Source: Phycisphaerales bacterium (lineage in GTDB: Bacteria > Planctomycetota > Phycisphaerae > Phycisphaerales > UBA1924). Taken from it: DNA of 64,000 nt. The notes beneath the pieces were generated by a model. The model was not told the origin of the DNA. It did no database searches and saw only the letters and a program-made list of their open reading frames with translations. The position numbers were made by a program, and so were the translations under genes. The stretch is from the NCBI GenBank assembly GCA_040221175.1, contig JAVJVK010000001.1, forward strand, positions 186,001-250,000, written 5' to 3'. Positions 26,372 to 34,737 of the stretch are shown one piece after another. The stretch's first letter is position 1. Each line of letters begins with the position of its first letter.

Positions 26372-29300
26372 ATGCCCAGCACGACGACCGCGCCGACGGC
26401 GCGCCCGTGGAAGTTGTTCCTTGCCGCCGGCATGGCGCTCGGCCTTGCGGCCGGCGCCGCGACGGCCACGCCCGAATGCCCGCCCGACATCGATGGCGAC
26501 GGCGCGTTGACCATCTTCGACTTCCTGGAGTTCCAGAACCTCTTCGCGGCGGGTGACCCCGCGGCCGATTTCGACGGCGACGGCTCGCTGACGCTCTTTG
26601 ACTTCCTCGAATTCCAGAATCAGTTCGACGCGGGTTGCCCGGTGGGCGGCGTGATCGAGACCCAATTGGCCGCGACGATCGTCGGCGGCTACCCGTTCTC
26701 GAGCCACGTCGACGCGTACAACACCGGCACGACCGTGAACATCGCGATCGATCCGGGCCTGTTCCCCAGCGTGGCGGGCCAGACGGCCGACGTCTACGTC
26801 GTGGCGAACAAGAGCCGGGCCGAGTGGGACGCCGATCCGAGCCTGACCGACGTGCGCGGCATTGCGCAATCGGCGGGCTTCGTGGCGGGCACGATCCAGG
26901 ACAACACGTTCGCGCTCAATGACTCCGCGACGCTCGCCGGCCCGACGGGCGACGACATCGCGGGCGTGTACGACCTGGTTGTCGACCTCGACGGCGACGG
27001 GATGCTGGGCGACGGCGACCTGATCGACGGGCGCGGCGATCTGGGCGGCTTTGCGATCTTCAAGAACCTGACCGAGCTCGGCCCCTACGCGACGGCGCCC
27101 GGGCTCGACTACGCGGTGAGCTGGCCGGGCATCGTCTCGACGCGCAACCGCCAGTTGACGGTGTACCCCGAGAACATCGCCGACCTGCCGCCGCTGCCGC
27201 TGGTGGTGATCAGCCACGGCAACGGGCACGATTATCGGTGGTACGACTTCCTGCAGCAGCAGCTTGCCAGCCACGGCTTCGTGGTGATGTGCAACCAGAA
27301 CGACACGGTGCCGGGCATCGAGACGGCCAGCACCACGACGTACCTGCACACCGACGCGTTCCTGGGCTCGCTGGACACCATCGGCGGGGGCGTGCTGCAG
27401 GGCCAGATCGACACCAGCCGCATCATGTGGATCGGCCACAGCCGCGGCGGCGAGGGCGTGGCCCGCGCCTACACCCGCGTGCGCGACGGGCTGGTGACCA
27501 CGCAGAACTACGACGCCGACGACATTACGCTGGTCTCGAGCATCGCGCCCAACAACTCGCTCGGCGCGGGCAGCACCGAGCCGGGGCTGGTGAACTTCCA
27601 CCTGCTTTGGGGCTCGGCCGACGGCGACATCTCGGGCGCTCCCTCGGCGGGCGTGAGCTCGTTCGCGATTCACGACCGAGCCGAGGGCAACCGCTACAGC
27701 ACGTACCTGCACGGGGCCGACCACAACGACTTCAACTGCTGCGGCTTCAACGACTTCACCGGCCCGGCGGGCACGGAGATCGGTCGGGCCGAGGCCCAGC
27801 GTGTGCAGATGGCCGTCTACCTGGTGCTCGCGAAGCTGCATGCTGAGGAGAGCATCGGCGGGCGGATGGCGACCGAGTACCTGTGGCGTCAGGCCGAGAG
27901 CCTGGAGAGCCTGAGCGTGAGCCAGAGCACGACCGTGGTGCGTGAATATCGCGAGACGCTCGACGGAGACGACTTCTACATCGATGACTTCCAGACTAAC
28001 GAGGCGGTCGACCAGAGCAGTTCGGGCGGACCGGTGATGTTCACCGTGAACAACCTGGCCGAAGTGCTGCAGAGCGACTCGGATGGCTCCTACTCGTGGA
28101 CGGGCACCCAGCCCAGCAACGGTATGACGCGCGCCACGGGCGGCGATGATTCGCGGGGCGTCGTGTTCGACTGGACGAGCGACAGCTTCATCGAGTTCGG
28201 CATCATCCCCAGCGAGCGCGACTTCAGCGACGACTTCTTCCTGAGCTTCCGCGCCGCTCAGGGCACGCGGCACCCGCAGACGGTGGCCGAGCTTGGAGAC
28301 CTGACCTTCACCGTGAGCCTGCGCGACGGCGACGGCAACAGCAGTTCGATCCAGACGGGCGTCTTCGGCGGCGGCGTCGAGGAGCCATACCAGCGAGGCG
28401 GCGCCGGCACGGGCGCCGGCTGGCAGAACGAGTATGAGACCACCCGCATCCGCCTTGCCGACTTCCTGGTCAACGGCAGCGGGCTCGACCTGACCAACAT
28501 CGAGGCCGTTCGCTTCGACTTTGGTCCCAGTTTTGGCTCGGGGCAGGGGCGGCTGGGGCTCGACGACATCTACGTGAACAACAACCGCGCGCCCTTGGGC
28601 ATCGACTTCGACATCGAGACGGCGTTGCCCGACATCGTGGCGCCCGGCGAGCCGGTGACGTTCGAGGTCGAGATCAAGGCCAAGGACGGCGAGGCGATGG
28701 TCGGCGGCTCGGAGGTCCTGCGGTATCGCCTGAGCGGTGGGTCGTTCATCGATGCGCCGCTGACGAGCCTGGGCGGCGACCTGTACGAGGCGACGGTGCC
28801 GGCGGCGGCGTGCGGCCACAACCCCGAGTTCTACCTGGCGGCCGAGGGCACGGTGAGCGGCGAGGTGGTGTTCCCGCCGGCGGCTCCGAGCGACGTGTTC
28901 ACGTATCAGGTGATCAACCAGACCTTCATCGTCGACCTGGACTTCGAGACGGCCGTGGGCTGGACGGTGGAGAACATCGAGCTGACCGACGGCCAGTGGG
29001 ACCGCGGCGTCCCGGCGGCGGGCGGTCGCGGCGATCCGCCCACCGACTTCGACGGCTCGGGCCAGGCCTGGGTGACCGACAACGTGGCGGGCAACAGCGA
29101 CGTGGACGGCGGGCCGACGATCCTGACCTCGCCGGTGTACGACCTGAGCGCCACGCCCGATGCACAGCTCAGCTACGCCCGTTGGTTTACCAACGACGAC
29201 CTGGACATCGACACCATGGACGTGCAGGTGTCCAACAACGGCGGGCTGGACTGGGTGACCATCGAGAGCACGGGCGACTCGATCGGCTGGATCCGCAAGA

Positions 29301-29434
29301 TCTGGACGATCAGCGACTTCGTGCCGGTGACCAGCCAGATGCGGTTCCGCTTCCTGGCCACGGACAATCCCAATGATTCGGTGACCGAGGCGGGCCTGGA
29401 CGCATTCCAGATCTTCACCGCCGACTGCCCGTAA
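26372..29434 (+). CDS. Secreted alpha/beta hydrolase with N-terminal GC-type dockerin
   Basis: This is a 1020-residue exported protein. A signal peptide (about 14-33, LFLAAGMALGLAAGAATA) is followed at once by a dockerin at about 36-89 with two Ca loops and the end FDAGC. The hydrolase domain (about 250-480) has VVISHGNGHDYRWYDF, the nucleophile motif GHSRGGEG (S357) and a late His in LHGADHNDF, pointing to an esterase, lipase or polymer hydrolase. Residues 520-1020 contain several beta-sandwich segments, the last resembling a carbohydrate-binding or jelly-roll domain (WTVENIELTDGQW). The dockerin is usually C-terminal, so its N-terminal place is odd. An AGAGGAGAT ribosome binding site supports the ATG at 26372. 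Confidence 0.85.
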   Translation: MPSTTTAPTARPWKLFLAAGMALGLAAGAATATPECPPDIDGDGALTIFDFLEFQNLFAAGDPAADFDGDGSLTLFDFLEFQNQFDAGCPVGGVIETQLAATIVGGYPFSSHVDAYNTGTTVNIAIDPGLFPSVAGQTADVYVVANKSRAEWDADPSLTDVRGIAQSAGFVAGTIQDNTFALNDSATLAGPTGDDIAGVYDLVVDLDGDGMLGDGDLIDGRGDLGGFAIFKNLTELGPYATAPGLDYAVSWPGIVSTRNRQLTVYPENIADLPPLPLVVISHGNGHDYRWYDFLQQQLASHGFVVMCNQNDTVPGIETASTTTYLHTDAFLGSLDTIGGGVLQGQIDTSRIMWIGHSRGGEGVARAYTRVRDGLVTTQNYDADDITLVSSIAPNNSLGAGSTEPGLVNFHLLWGSADGDISGAPSAGVSSFAIHDRAEGNRYSTYLHGADHNDFNCCGFNDFTGPAGTEIGRAEAQRVQMAVYLVLAKLHAEESIGGRMATEYLWRQAESLESLSVSQSTTVVREYRETLDGDDFYIDDFQTNEAVDQSSSGGPVMFTVNNLAEVLQSDSDGSYSWTGTQPSNGMTRATGGDDSRGVVFDWTSDSFIEFGIIPSERDFSDDFFLSFRAAQGTRHPQTVAELGDLTFTVSLRDGDGNSSSIQTGVFGGGVEEPYQRGGAGTGAGWQNEYETTRIRLADFLVNGSGLDLTNIEAVRFDFGPSFGSGQGRLGLDDIYVNNNRAPLGIDFDIETALPDIVAPGEPVTFEVEIKAKDGEAMVGGSEVLRYRLSGGSFIDAPLTSLGGDLYEATVPAAACGHNPEFYLAAEGTVSGEVVFPPAAPSDVFTYQVINQTFIVDLDFETAVGWTVENIELTDGQWDRGVPAAGGRGDPPTDFDGSGQAWVTDNVAGNSDVDGGPTILTSPVYDLSATPDAQLSYARWFTNDDLDIDTMDVQVSNNGGLDWVTIESTGDSIGWIRKIWTISDFVPVTSQMRFRFLATDNPNDSVTEAGLDAFQIFTADCP

Positions 29435-29455
29435 GCGGCACGGCATCCAGACTGG

Positions 29456-29488
29456 AGCGGGGTCGTGCACGAGGCGGCCCCGCTTTTC
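29456..29488 (+). terminator. Rho-independent terminator after the dockerin hydrolase
   Basis: AGCGGGGTC pairs with GGCCCCGCT (one G-U) around an 11-base loop and TTTTC follows. It lies 22 bases after the stop at 29434. Confidence 0.8.
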
Positions 29489-29520
29489 TGTTTGCCATTA
29501 CTGATTGCCAGGCTCGTTTG

Positions 29521-30294
29521 TCAGATGGCTTCGGCCACGATCGACTGCACGCCCAGCGTGCGTCGGGCGCGCTCGGCGTCATTCTGGGTCCGAAAGCGAC
29601 CGACGTGGACGAGGTAGAGCACGCGTCCGTCTCGGGTGGCGATCTCGACGCGCGGCTCGCCCAGGCCGCTGGAGCGCGTGGCCGAGCTGATCTCGGTGAG
29701 TCGCTGTGCGGCGCGGCTGCGTGTGCTGTACGCGCCGACCTGGAGCGTGTAGCCGCCCGAGACCGAAGCGACGCCGGCTGAGCCGGACGGTTCGTACATG
29801 CCCGCCGCCCGGCGGCGCATGCGTTCGGCATCGTCGGCGCGCCCGGCTCGGTCGTATGCAACGGCCGCGACGCGCGCGGCCTCGCGGGCATCGTTTCCAG
29901 TGAGCCGGGCGCCGGCGGCCTCGAGCTGGCGGGCGGCTTGGAGCGGATCGCCCGTGCGAAGCTCGATGAGGGCCAGGCCGGCTTGGGCACGGGCGGCCCG
30001 GTCTCCCGATCCTCGGGCGATGGGCCCGAGCCAGGCGCGAGCGGTGGCGTCGTCTCGCATGGCTTCGGCGCTCAGGCCCGCTACCAGGGCCGCGTCGCTG
30101 TCTCCGCCGGGTCGGCCGGCGGTGGCGCGGGCCTGGGCCAGGGCAGTGGAGTACTGGCCGGCCTCGTAGGACGCTCGATAGCCCGATTGGCCGCCCGAGG
30201 AGGCGCACGCACCGAGCGGCCCAGCAGCCAGGAGCAAGATGATCAGGGTGAACCACCGGGCCCGCCCAGAGGTTGTTAGTGATTGGTCTACCAT
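29521..30294 (-). CDS. SPOR-domain lipoprotein
   Basis: This 257-residue protein has a lipoprotein signal with the lipobox LGAC (Cys at about 30), so it is probably anchored to a membrane. The middle (about 38-165) is made of helical TPR-like repeats. The C-terminal SPOR domain (about 181-255, YTLQVGAYSTRSRAAQRL ... VYLVHVGRF-type strand) binds denuded peptidoglycan glycan strands, typically at the division site. A cell-wall or division role is inferred from the domain. The gene is divergent from the acyl-CoA synthetase with a 39-base inverted repeat between them. Confidence 0.87.
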   Translation of the reverse strand: MVDQSLTTSGRARWFTLIILLLAAGPLGACASSGGQSGYRASYEAGQYSTALAQARATAGRPGGDSDAALVAGLSAEAMRDDATARAWLGPIARGSGDRAARAQAGLALIELRTGDPLQAARQLEAAGARLTGNDAREAARVAAVAYDRAGRADDAERMRRRAAGMYEPSGSAGVASVSGGYTLQVGAYSTRSRAAQRLTEISSATRSSGLGEPRVEIATRDGRVLYLVHVGRFRTQNDAERARRTLGVQSIVAEAI

Positions 30295-30308
30295 ACCTCG
30301 ATCCTTCG

Positions 30309-30347
30309 CCTCTCGCGGACGCCGGGCAGGAATCCGGCCGCGAGAGG
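30309..30347. promoter_or_regulatory. Long inverted repeat between divergent genes
   Basis: CCTCTCGCGG and CCGCGAGAGG form a perfect 10-bp stem, with a smaller GCCGG/CCGGC pairing possible inside. It lies between the SPOR lipoprotein start and the acyl-CoA synthetase start, 20 bases upstream of the latter. It could be an operator or an mRNA leader hairpin. Confidence 0.55.
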
Positions 30348-30366
30348 TTACCAGGGGGCCTGAACC

Positions 30367-31863
30367 TTGAGCATCCAGTGGTCATTGCTTCGGAGCCTGA
30401 TCCGCCACGGTCGCAAGACGCTCGTGGTCGACGACCGCACGAGCTACTCGGGGCTGAAGATCCTGGCGGGCAGCTACTTCGTGGCTTCGGAGATCGAGCG
30501 TCGCAGCACGACCGACACGGTGGGCGTGATGTTGCCCACCAGCGGTGGCTTTCCCATCGCCGCCCTGGCCGGCTGGATGCTCGGAAAGACCGTGGTGCCG
30601 CTGAACTACCTGCTGAAGAAGGAAGAACTCCAGTACGTCATCGACCACTGTGGCTGCGACACGATCGTGACGGCGGGCCCGATGCTCGACTTCCTGGGCT
30701 GCGAGCCGCGATGCCGGCACCTGATCAAGCTCGAGGAGATGAACTTCAAGGGCGTGCCCGAGTTGCGGTGGCCCGCTCGTTCCGAGATGGACGACCTCGC
30801 CGTGCTTCTGTACACCTCGGGCACCAGCGGGCGGCCCAAGGGTGTCATGCTGACGCATGGCAACCTGCTGAGCAACATCCGCCAGATCGATCACTTCGTG
30901 CAATTCACGCGGGACAACCACACGTTCCTGAGCGTCTTGCCCCAGTTCCACAGCTTCGGGCTGACGGTGATGACGCTGCTGCCGCTGCTGCTGGGGCAGC
31001 GCGTGGTGTATACGGCACGCTTCGTGCCCCAGCAGGTCGTGCGTCTGTTCAAGCAGCACAGGCCCACGGTGTTCGTCGCCATTCCGTCGATGTATGGCGC
31101 GCTGCTCTCGGTGAAGAGTGCAGATCCGGAGGACTTCTCGCAGATCCGCTACGCGGTCTCGGGCGGCGAACCGCTGCCCGAAGACATCTTCCGACGCTTC
31201 CAGGAGCGGTTCGGCATCGCCATCCACGAGGGTTACGGACTGACGGAAACCAGCCCGGTGACCCACTGGTGCCGGCCTTCGGAGTTTCGGGCCCATTGCG
31301 TGGGGCTTCCGCTGCCCGAGGTCGAGCAGCGAATCACCTGCGTCGAGCGCGGGCGCACGCTCCGGCCGGGCGAGGACGGCGAAATCCGCGTGCGCGGCCC
31401 CAACGTCATGAAGGGCTACTTCAAGCAGGAAGAGGAAACAGCACGCGTGTTCGACGGCGAGGGCTTCTTCCGTACGGGCGATATCGGCCACGTCGATGAT
31501 GTGGGGCGGCTGCTCATCACGGGCCGGCTGAAGGAGATGATGATCGTCGGCGGCGAGAACGTCTTCCCGCGAGAGATCGAGGAAGTGCTCAATCACCATC
31601 CCGACGTACTGGCCTCGGGCGTCACGAGCCGGATGTGTCCCACGCGCGGCGAGGAGATCGTGGCCTTCGTCGAGCCCGAGGAGGGCGCCTCGCCCGACCC
31701 CAAGGCCCTGAAGGGCTGGTGCAAGGAGCGGCTGGCGGGCTACAAGGTTCCGCGCGAGATCCGGGTCATCGAGGCGTTGCCGCGGAACCCGACGGGCAAG
31801 ATCATGCGCCGAGAGCTCAAGGCCATGCTTGCGCGGGAACTCGAGGCTACGGTTTCCAGCTGA
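30367..31863 (+). CDS. Acyl-CoA/acyl-ACP synthetase, AMP-forming
   Basis: This 498-residue member of the ANL superfamily activates a carboxylic acid as acyl-adenylate and transfers it to CoA or a carrier protein. The P-loop motif is LLYTSGTSGRPKGV, followed by the GYGLTETSPVT core, the FFRTGDIG hinge region, GRLKEMMIVGGENVFP, and the C-terminal catalytic Lys in NPTGKIMRRE. The start is a TTG at 30367 that follows an in-frame TGA by one codon. The next in-frame ATG is 54 codons in and would cut the fold, so a TTG start is nearly forced. An AGGGGG sequence lies upstream. The substrate is probably a medium or long fatty acid, which is not certain. Confidence 0.88.
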   Translation: MSIQWSLLRSLIRHGRKTLVVDDRTSYSGLKILAGSYFVASEIERRSTTDTVGVMLPTSGGFPIAALAGWMLGKTVVPLNYLLKKEELQYVIDHCGCDTIVTAGPMLDFLGCEPRCRHLIKLEEMNFKGVPELRWPARSEMDDLAVLLYTSGTSGRPKGVMLTHGNLLSNIRQIDHFVQFTRDNHTFLSVLPQFHSFGLTVMTLLPLLLGQRVVYTARFVPQQVVRLFKQHRPTVFVAIPSMYGALLSVKSADPEDFSQIRYAVSGGEPLPEDIFRRFQERFGIAIHEGYGLTETSPVTHWCRPSEFRAHCVGLPLPEVEQRITCVERGRTLRPGEDGEIRVRGPNVMKGYFKQEEETARVFDGEGFFRTGDIGHVDDVGRLLITGRLKEMMIVGGENVFPREIEEVLNHHPDVLASGVTSRMCPTRGEEIVAFVEPEEGASPDPKALKGWCKERLAGYKVPREIRVIEALPRNPTGKIMRRELKAMLARELEATVSS

Positions 31864-31874
31864 TTCGCAGTGGA

Positions 31875-31903
31875 CCCCGGGCTCGCCCCCGGGGCTCGTT
31901 TTT
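31875..31903 (+). terminator. Rho-independent terminator after the acyl-CoA synthetase
   Basis: CCCCGGG pairs with CCCGGGG around a short loop and CTCGTTTTT follows. It lies 11 bases after the stop codon and separates this gene from the transaldolase gene. Confidence 0.82.
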
Positions 31904-31939
31904 CCCGGTATTTCCCACATCATTGAAGGAATCGCCAGC

Positions 31940-32584
31940 GTGGAACTCTACATCGACACGGCCAACCTCGACCAGATCCGCCAGGCCCACGACATGGGCG
32001 TGCTCGACGGCGTGACCACCAACCCCACGCTCATCGCCAAGGAGGGCGTGGACTACGGCAAGCGGCTGAAGGACATCTGCGAGGTCGTGTCTGGCCCGGT
32101 ATCGGCCGAGGTCATCGCGACTAAGTTCGAGGAGATGCTGGCCGAGGGCAAGGATCGCGCGAGCATTGCCGACAACATCGTGGTGAAGCTGCCCAGCACG
32201 GTCGACGGCCTGCGCGCATGCAAGGCGCTCAGCGACGAGGGCATCCGTACGAACATGACGCTGTGCTTCCAGTCGCTCCAGGCGCTGATGGTCGCCAAGG
32301 CGGGCGCCTATCTGGTGAGCCCGTTCATCGGCCGCATCGACGACATCGGTGAGGACGGCATGGAGCTGATCGTCAAGATCCGCCAGATCTACGACAACTA
32401 CGGGCTTGCCACCAAGATCCTCGCGGCGTCCATTCGCCACCCCAACCACCTGTTGCAGTGCGCGATGGTGGGGGCCGACGTGGCGACGGTGCCCTTCGAC
32501 GTCATCGGCAAGGTCATGAATCATCCGCTGACCGACTCGGGGCTCGAGCGATTCCTCGCCGATTACAAGAAGGCGTTCGGCTAA
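31940..32584 (+). CDS. Transaldolase / fructose-6-phosphate aldolase-like
   Basis: This 214-residue TIM-barrel class I aldolase of the short TalC/Fsa type moves a dihydroxyacetone unit between sugars in the non-oxidative pentose phosphate pathway. YIDTANLDQI opens the barrel, GVTTNPTLIAKE follows, and the Schiff-base Lys is K83 in NIVVKLPST. MTLCFQSLQALMVAKAGA and ILAASIRHP complete the family pattern. The start is GTG at 31940, nine bases after AAGGA; upstream codons show no similarity. Whether it acts as transaldolase or F6P aldolase cannot be decided here. The stop overlaps the stop of ridA by a CTAA tetramer. Confidence 0.91.
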   Translation: MELYIDTANLDQIRQAHDMGVLDGVTTNPTLIAKEGVDYGKRLKDICEVVSGPVSAEVIATKFEEMLAEGKDRASIADNIVVKLPSTVDGLRACKALSDEGIRTNMTLCFQSLQALMVAKAGAYLVSPFIGRIDDIGEDGMELIVKIRQIYDNYGLATKILAASIRHPNHLLQCAMVGADVATVPFDVIGKVMNHPLTDSGLERFLADYKKAFG

Positions 32585-33051
32585 ACAGCATCGCGCAGGC
32601 GCGCGAGCACCTCGACCTCGACGGGCGCCGCAAGCGGCAGCGACGAGCAGCCCACCGCCGCCCGGGCGTGGCGGCCGGCGTCGCCGAAGACCTGTTGCAT
32701 CAGCTCGCTGGCGCCATTGCCCACCTTGGGATGGTCGGCGAAGTCGGGCCCGCAGGCGACGAAGATGCCCAGGCGCACGATGCCGGCGATGTTGTCCAGC
32801 CCGCCGGCGTATTCGTGCAGGGCCGCCAGCGCGTTGATCGCGCAGGTGCGTGCCAGGCCCTGGGCCTGCTCCAGGCCCACGTCGACGCCCACCAGGCCGG
32901 TGTGGGGGAGCTTACCGTCGACGAAGGGGAGCTGCCCGCTCACGTAGGCCAGCGTGGCGTCGACGCGAACGGGGACGTACGAGGCGACGGCCGGCGGGGG
33001 CGTGGGCAGGTCGATGCCGAGGTTCTTGAGGGTTTGGGTTGTGCTTGGCAT
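32581..33051 (-). CDS. RidA/YjgF-family protein
   Basis: This 156-residue protein belongs to the Rid family, trimeric enzymes or stress proteins; RidA itself hydrolyses reactive enamine/imine intermediates. Typical segments are SYVPVRVDATLAYVSGQLPF, EQAQGLARTCAINALAAL, IVRLGIFVACGPDFADHP and the C-terminal VGCSSLPLAAPVEVE. The usual Arg before the terminal strand is not obvious in this last segment, so it may be a non-canonical subgroup. I chose the ATG at 33051, with GGGGTCAG before it; an ATG at 33063 would add four residues. It is convergent with the transaldolase gene. Confidence 0.87.
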   Translation of the reverse strand: MPSTTQTLKNLGIDLPTPPPAVASYVPVRVDATLAYVSGQLPFVDGKLPHTGLVGVDVGLEQAQGLARTCAINALAALHEYAGGLDNIAGIVRLGIFVACGPDFADHPKVGNGASELMQQVFGDAGRHARAAVGCSSLPLAAPVEVEVLARLRDAV

Positions 33052-33140
33052 TTCTGACCCCATGGGCTTTTGATAGGCATTTAATTGGGTAAAAATGATC
33101 CGATTTTTATGGAAATCAGGTCCGATCGCAACCGGCGGGC

Positions 33141-33168
33141 TTGACTGGCGAATCGATTCCAGTAATCT
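33141..33168 (+). promoter_or_regulatory. Putative sigma-70 promoter for the prepilin-like gene
   Basis: TTGACT at 33141-33146 and TAATCT at 33163-33168 are 16 bases apart. The surrounding 33060-33165 is the most A/T-rich stretch of the area. It would give a leader of about 340 bases before the ATG at 33521. Confidence 0.6.
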
Positions 33169-33173
33169 GTACG

Positions 33174-33187
33174 CGCTACGCGTAGCG
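33174..33187. promoter_or_regulatory. Perfect 14-bp palindrome at the predicted transcription start
   Basis: CGCTACGCGTAGCG is fully self-complementary and begins six bases after the -10 hexamer. The position fits a repressor operator overlapping the transcription start. The remaining 33188-33520 is a long leader with no clear gene; a minus-strand frame of 108 codons (33081-33407) is open but unrecognised. Confidence 0.55.
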
Positions 33188-33520
33188 GGAAGGGGATGCA
33201 AGCGGGTATACGCAACACCGTTCTGATGGGACGACTTCGCTCGCCCAACGTCATCAGCACTCGCTTGGACCACTCTTCCGACATCTTGACGATCGCTCCG
33301 GCCGGCTCCATTGGGGCCATCATCAGGCCGCCGGCGGTCAGCCCCGCCCAGGTGTCGCGTTCGCGCGGCGCTCCTGGCATAGCCGAGACCAGGGTCGGCG
33401 GGTGCATGAAGCATGACTCGGCTCCGCCTGGTCCGCACGGTATTGCGGATCGCTGATGATGTCCGATTGCGTCGTGCTCTGGTGCGCGGGGTGAATCGGA
33501 AGAGTTTGGAGCAACGTTCC

Positions 33521-34549
33521 ATGAAGACGATTAAGAACCGCAAGGCGTTCACGCTGATCGAGCTGCTGGTGGTCATCGCGATCATCGCGCTGCTGATCGG
33601 CATCCTGCTGCCGGCCCTGGGCAAGGCTCGCGCCACCGCCCGCCAGCTGAAGGACTCGACCCAGGTCCGTGGCATCGTTCAGGCCATGGCCATCTGGGCC
33701 CAGAACAACCAGGAGCAGTACCCCATCCCCAGCCGCGTCGACCGCAACGGCGACACCCTGGGCGGCCCCTCGACGACTCCCGACTTCAGCAAGGACACCA
33801 CGGGCAACGCCCTGTCGCTGCTGATCTTCAACGGGTTCTTCCCCGTTGAGCTCGCCGTCAGCCCGGCCGAGGCCGGCGCCGTCGAGCAGAAGGAGAACTA
33901 CGAGAGCGCCAACCCCCAGCAGGCTGAGACTCCCGAGTCGGCCCTGTGGGACCCGACCTTCAAGGGCACGCCCTTCGATGACAACGACGGCGTGAGCTAC
34001 CCGCCCGAGTACAACGGCCTGAGCAACAACTCGTACGCCCAGGTCCCCTACTTCGGCGCCCGCAACCGCATCTGGAGCAACACGTTCAGCTCCACCGACG
34101 CCATCCTGGGCAACCGTGGTCCGGCTTACGAGCTCGAGGGCTCGGGCGAGACCGGCACCTGGCGCCTGGTCGAGGACAGCGACTTCGGCGATCGCTCGAA
34201 GACCCTGCTGATCCACGGCTCGAAGACCACCTGGGCCGGCAACACGGGTTACAACGACCAGCACGTCGAGTTCCACACCCGTCCTGACCCCGAGAACCTG
34301 ACCTTCACGTTCACGGGCAGCGGCGGCGGCTCGAGCAGCGCCTTCACCCGTCCGGACAACCTGTTCGTGTCGGAGAACGACGAGAACGGCCAGCAGGCCG
34401 GCACCGTGCCCTCCAGCACCGAGTACATCATGCGCTCGACCAGCACCGGTGGCACGCAGGCCCTGGACATGAACAACGCGTTCCTCCGCCCGATCGGCGA
34501 GGTCCAGCGCGCCGGCATCACCTACACGGTGACCGGTTGGGTCGACTAA
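33521..34549 (+). CDS. Type IV prepilin-like protein (first of a tandem pair)
   Basis: This 342-residue protein has a class III prepilin leader: KNRKAFTLIELLVVIAIIAL, with cleavage expected before the Phe and Glu at mature position +5. The hydrophobic helix continues into ALGKARATARQLKDSTQVRG. The rest is a large beta-rich head with no known catalytic motif. Such proteins form or prime type II secretion or type IV pilus fibres, and planctomycetes carry many of them. It starts at an ATG preceded by GGAG. It aligns along its length with the next gene (LLVSPAEV/LAVSPAEA, LLGNRGPTY/ILGNRGPAY, DNLFVNEDD/DNLFVSEND). A strong terminator follows. Confidence 0.88.
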   Translation: MKTIKNRKAFTLIELLVVIAIIALLIGILLPALGKARATARQLKDSTQVRGIVQAMAIWAQNNQEQYPIPSRVDRNGDTLGGPSTTPDFSKDTTGNALSLLIFNGFFPVELAVSPAEAGAVEQKENYESANPQQAETPESALWDPTFKGTPFDDNDGVSYPPEYNGLSNNSYAQVPYFGARNRIWSNTFSSTDAILGNRGPAYELEGSGETGTWRLVEDSDFGDRSKTLLIHGSKTTWAGNTGYNDQHVEFHTRPDPENLTFTFTGSGGGSSSAFTRPDNLFVSENDENGQQAGTVPSSTEYIMRSTSTGGTQALDMNNAFLRPIGEVQRAGITYTVTGWVD

Positions 34550-34609
34550 GTTCGATTTTCTGATCGGACGTTCAGGTACGAGATTCTCGGCCTGACAGCT
34601 TGATTCCTG

Positions 34610-34642
34610 ACGCCACGGGCCCCCTGGGTCCGCGGCGTTTTT
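34610..34642 (+). terminator. Rho-independent terminator between the two prepilin-like genes
   Basis: ACGCC and CGGGCCC pair with GGGTCCG and GGCGT, with only one unpaired base on each arm, and TTTTT follows. The stem has 12 pairs. It implies that the second prepilin-like gene has its own promoter. Confidence 0.9.
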
Positions 34643-34737
34643 CGTGCGCCGCCGGTACGGATCGGAACCAGGCCGGGCCCAGGCCGTAAAGTTGATGGTC
34701 GGGACAGGGGGGCTTGCTCGTGCAACGAGAACGACAC

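Noticed and set aside
33081-33407. 108-codon minus-strand gene
   Set aside because: No recognisable domain, and it covers a good plus-strand promoter and palindrome; kept only as a possibility in the findings.
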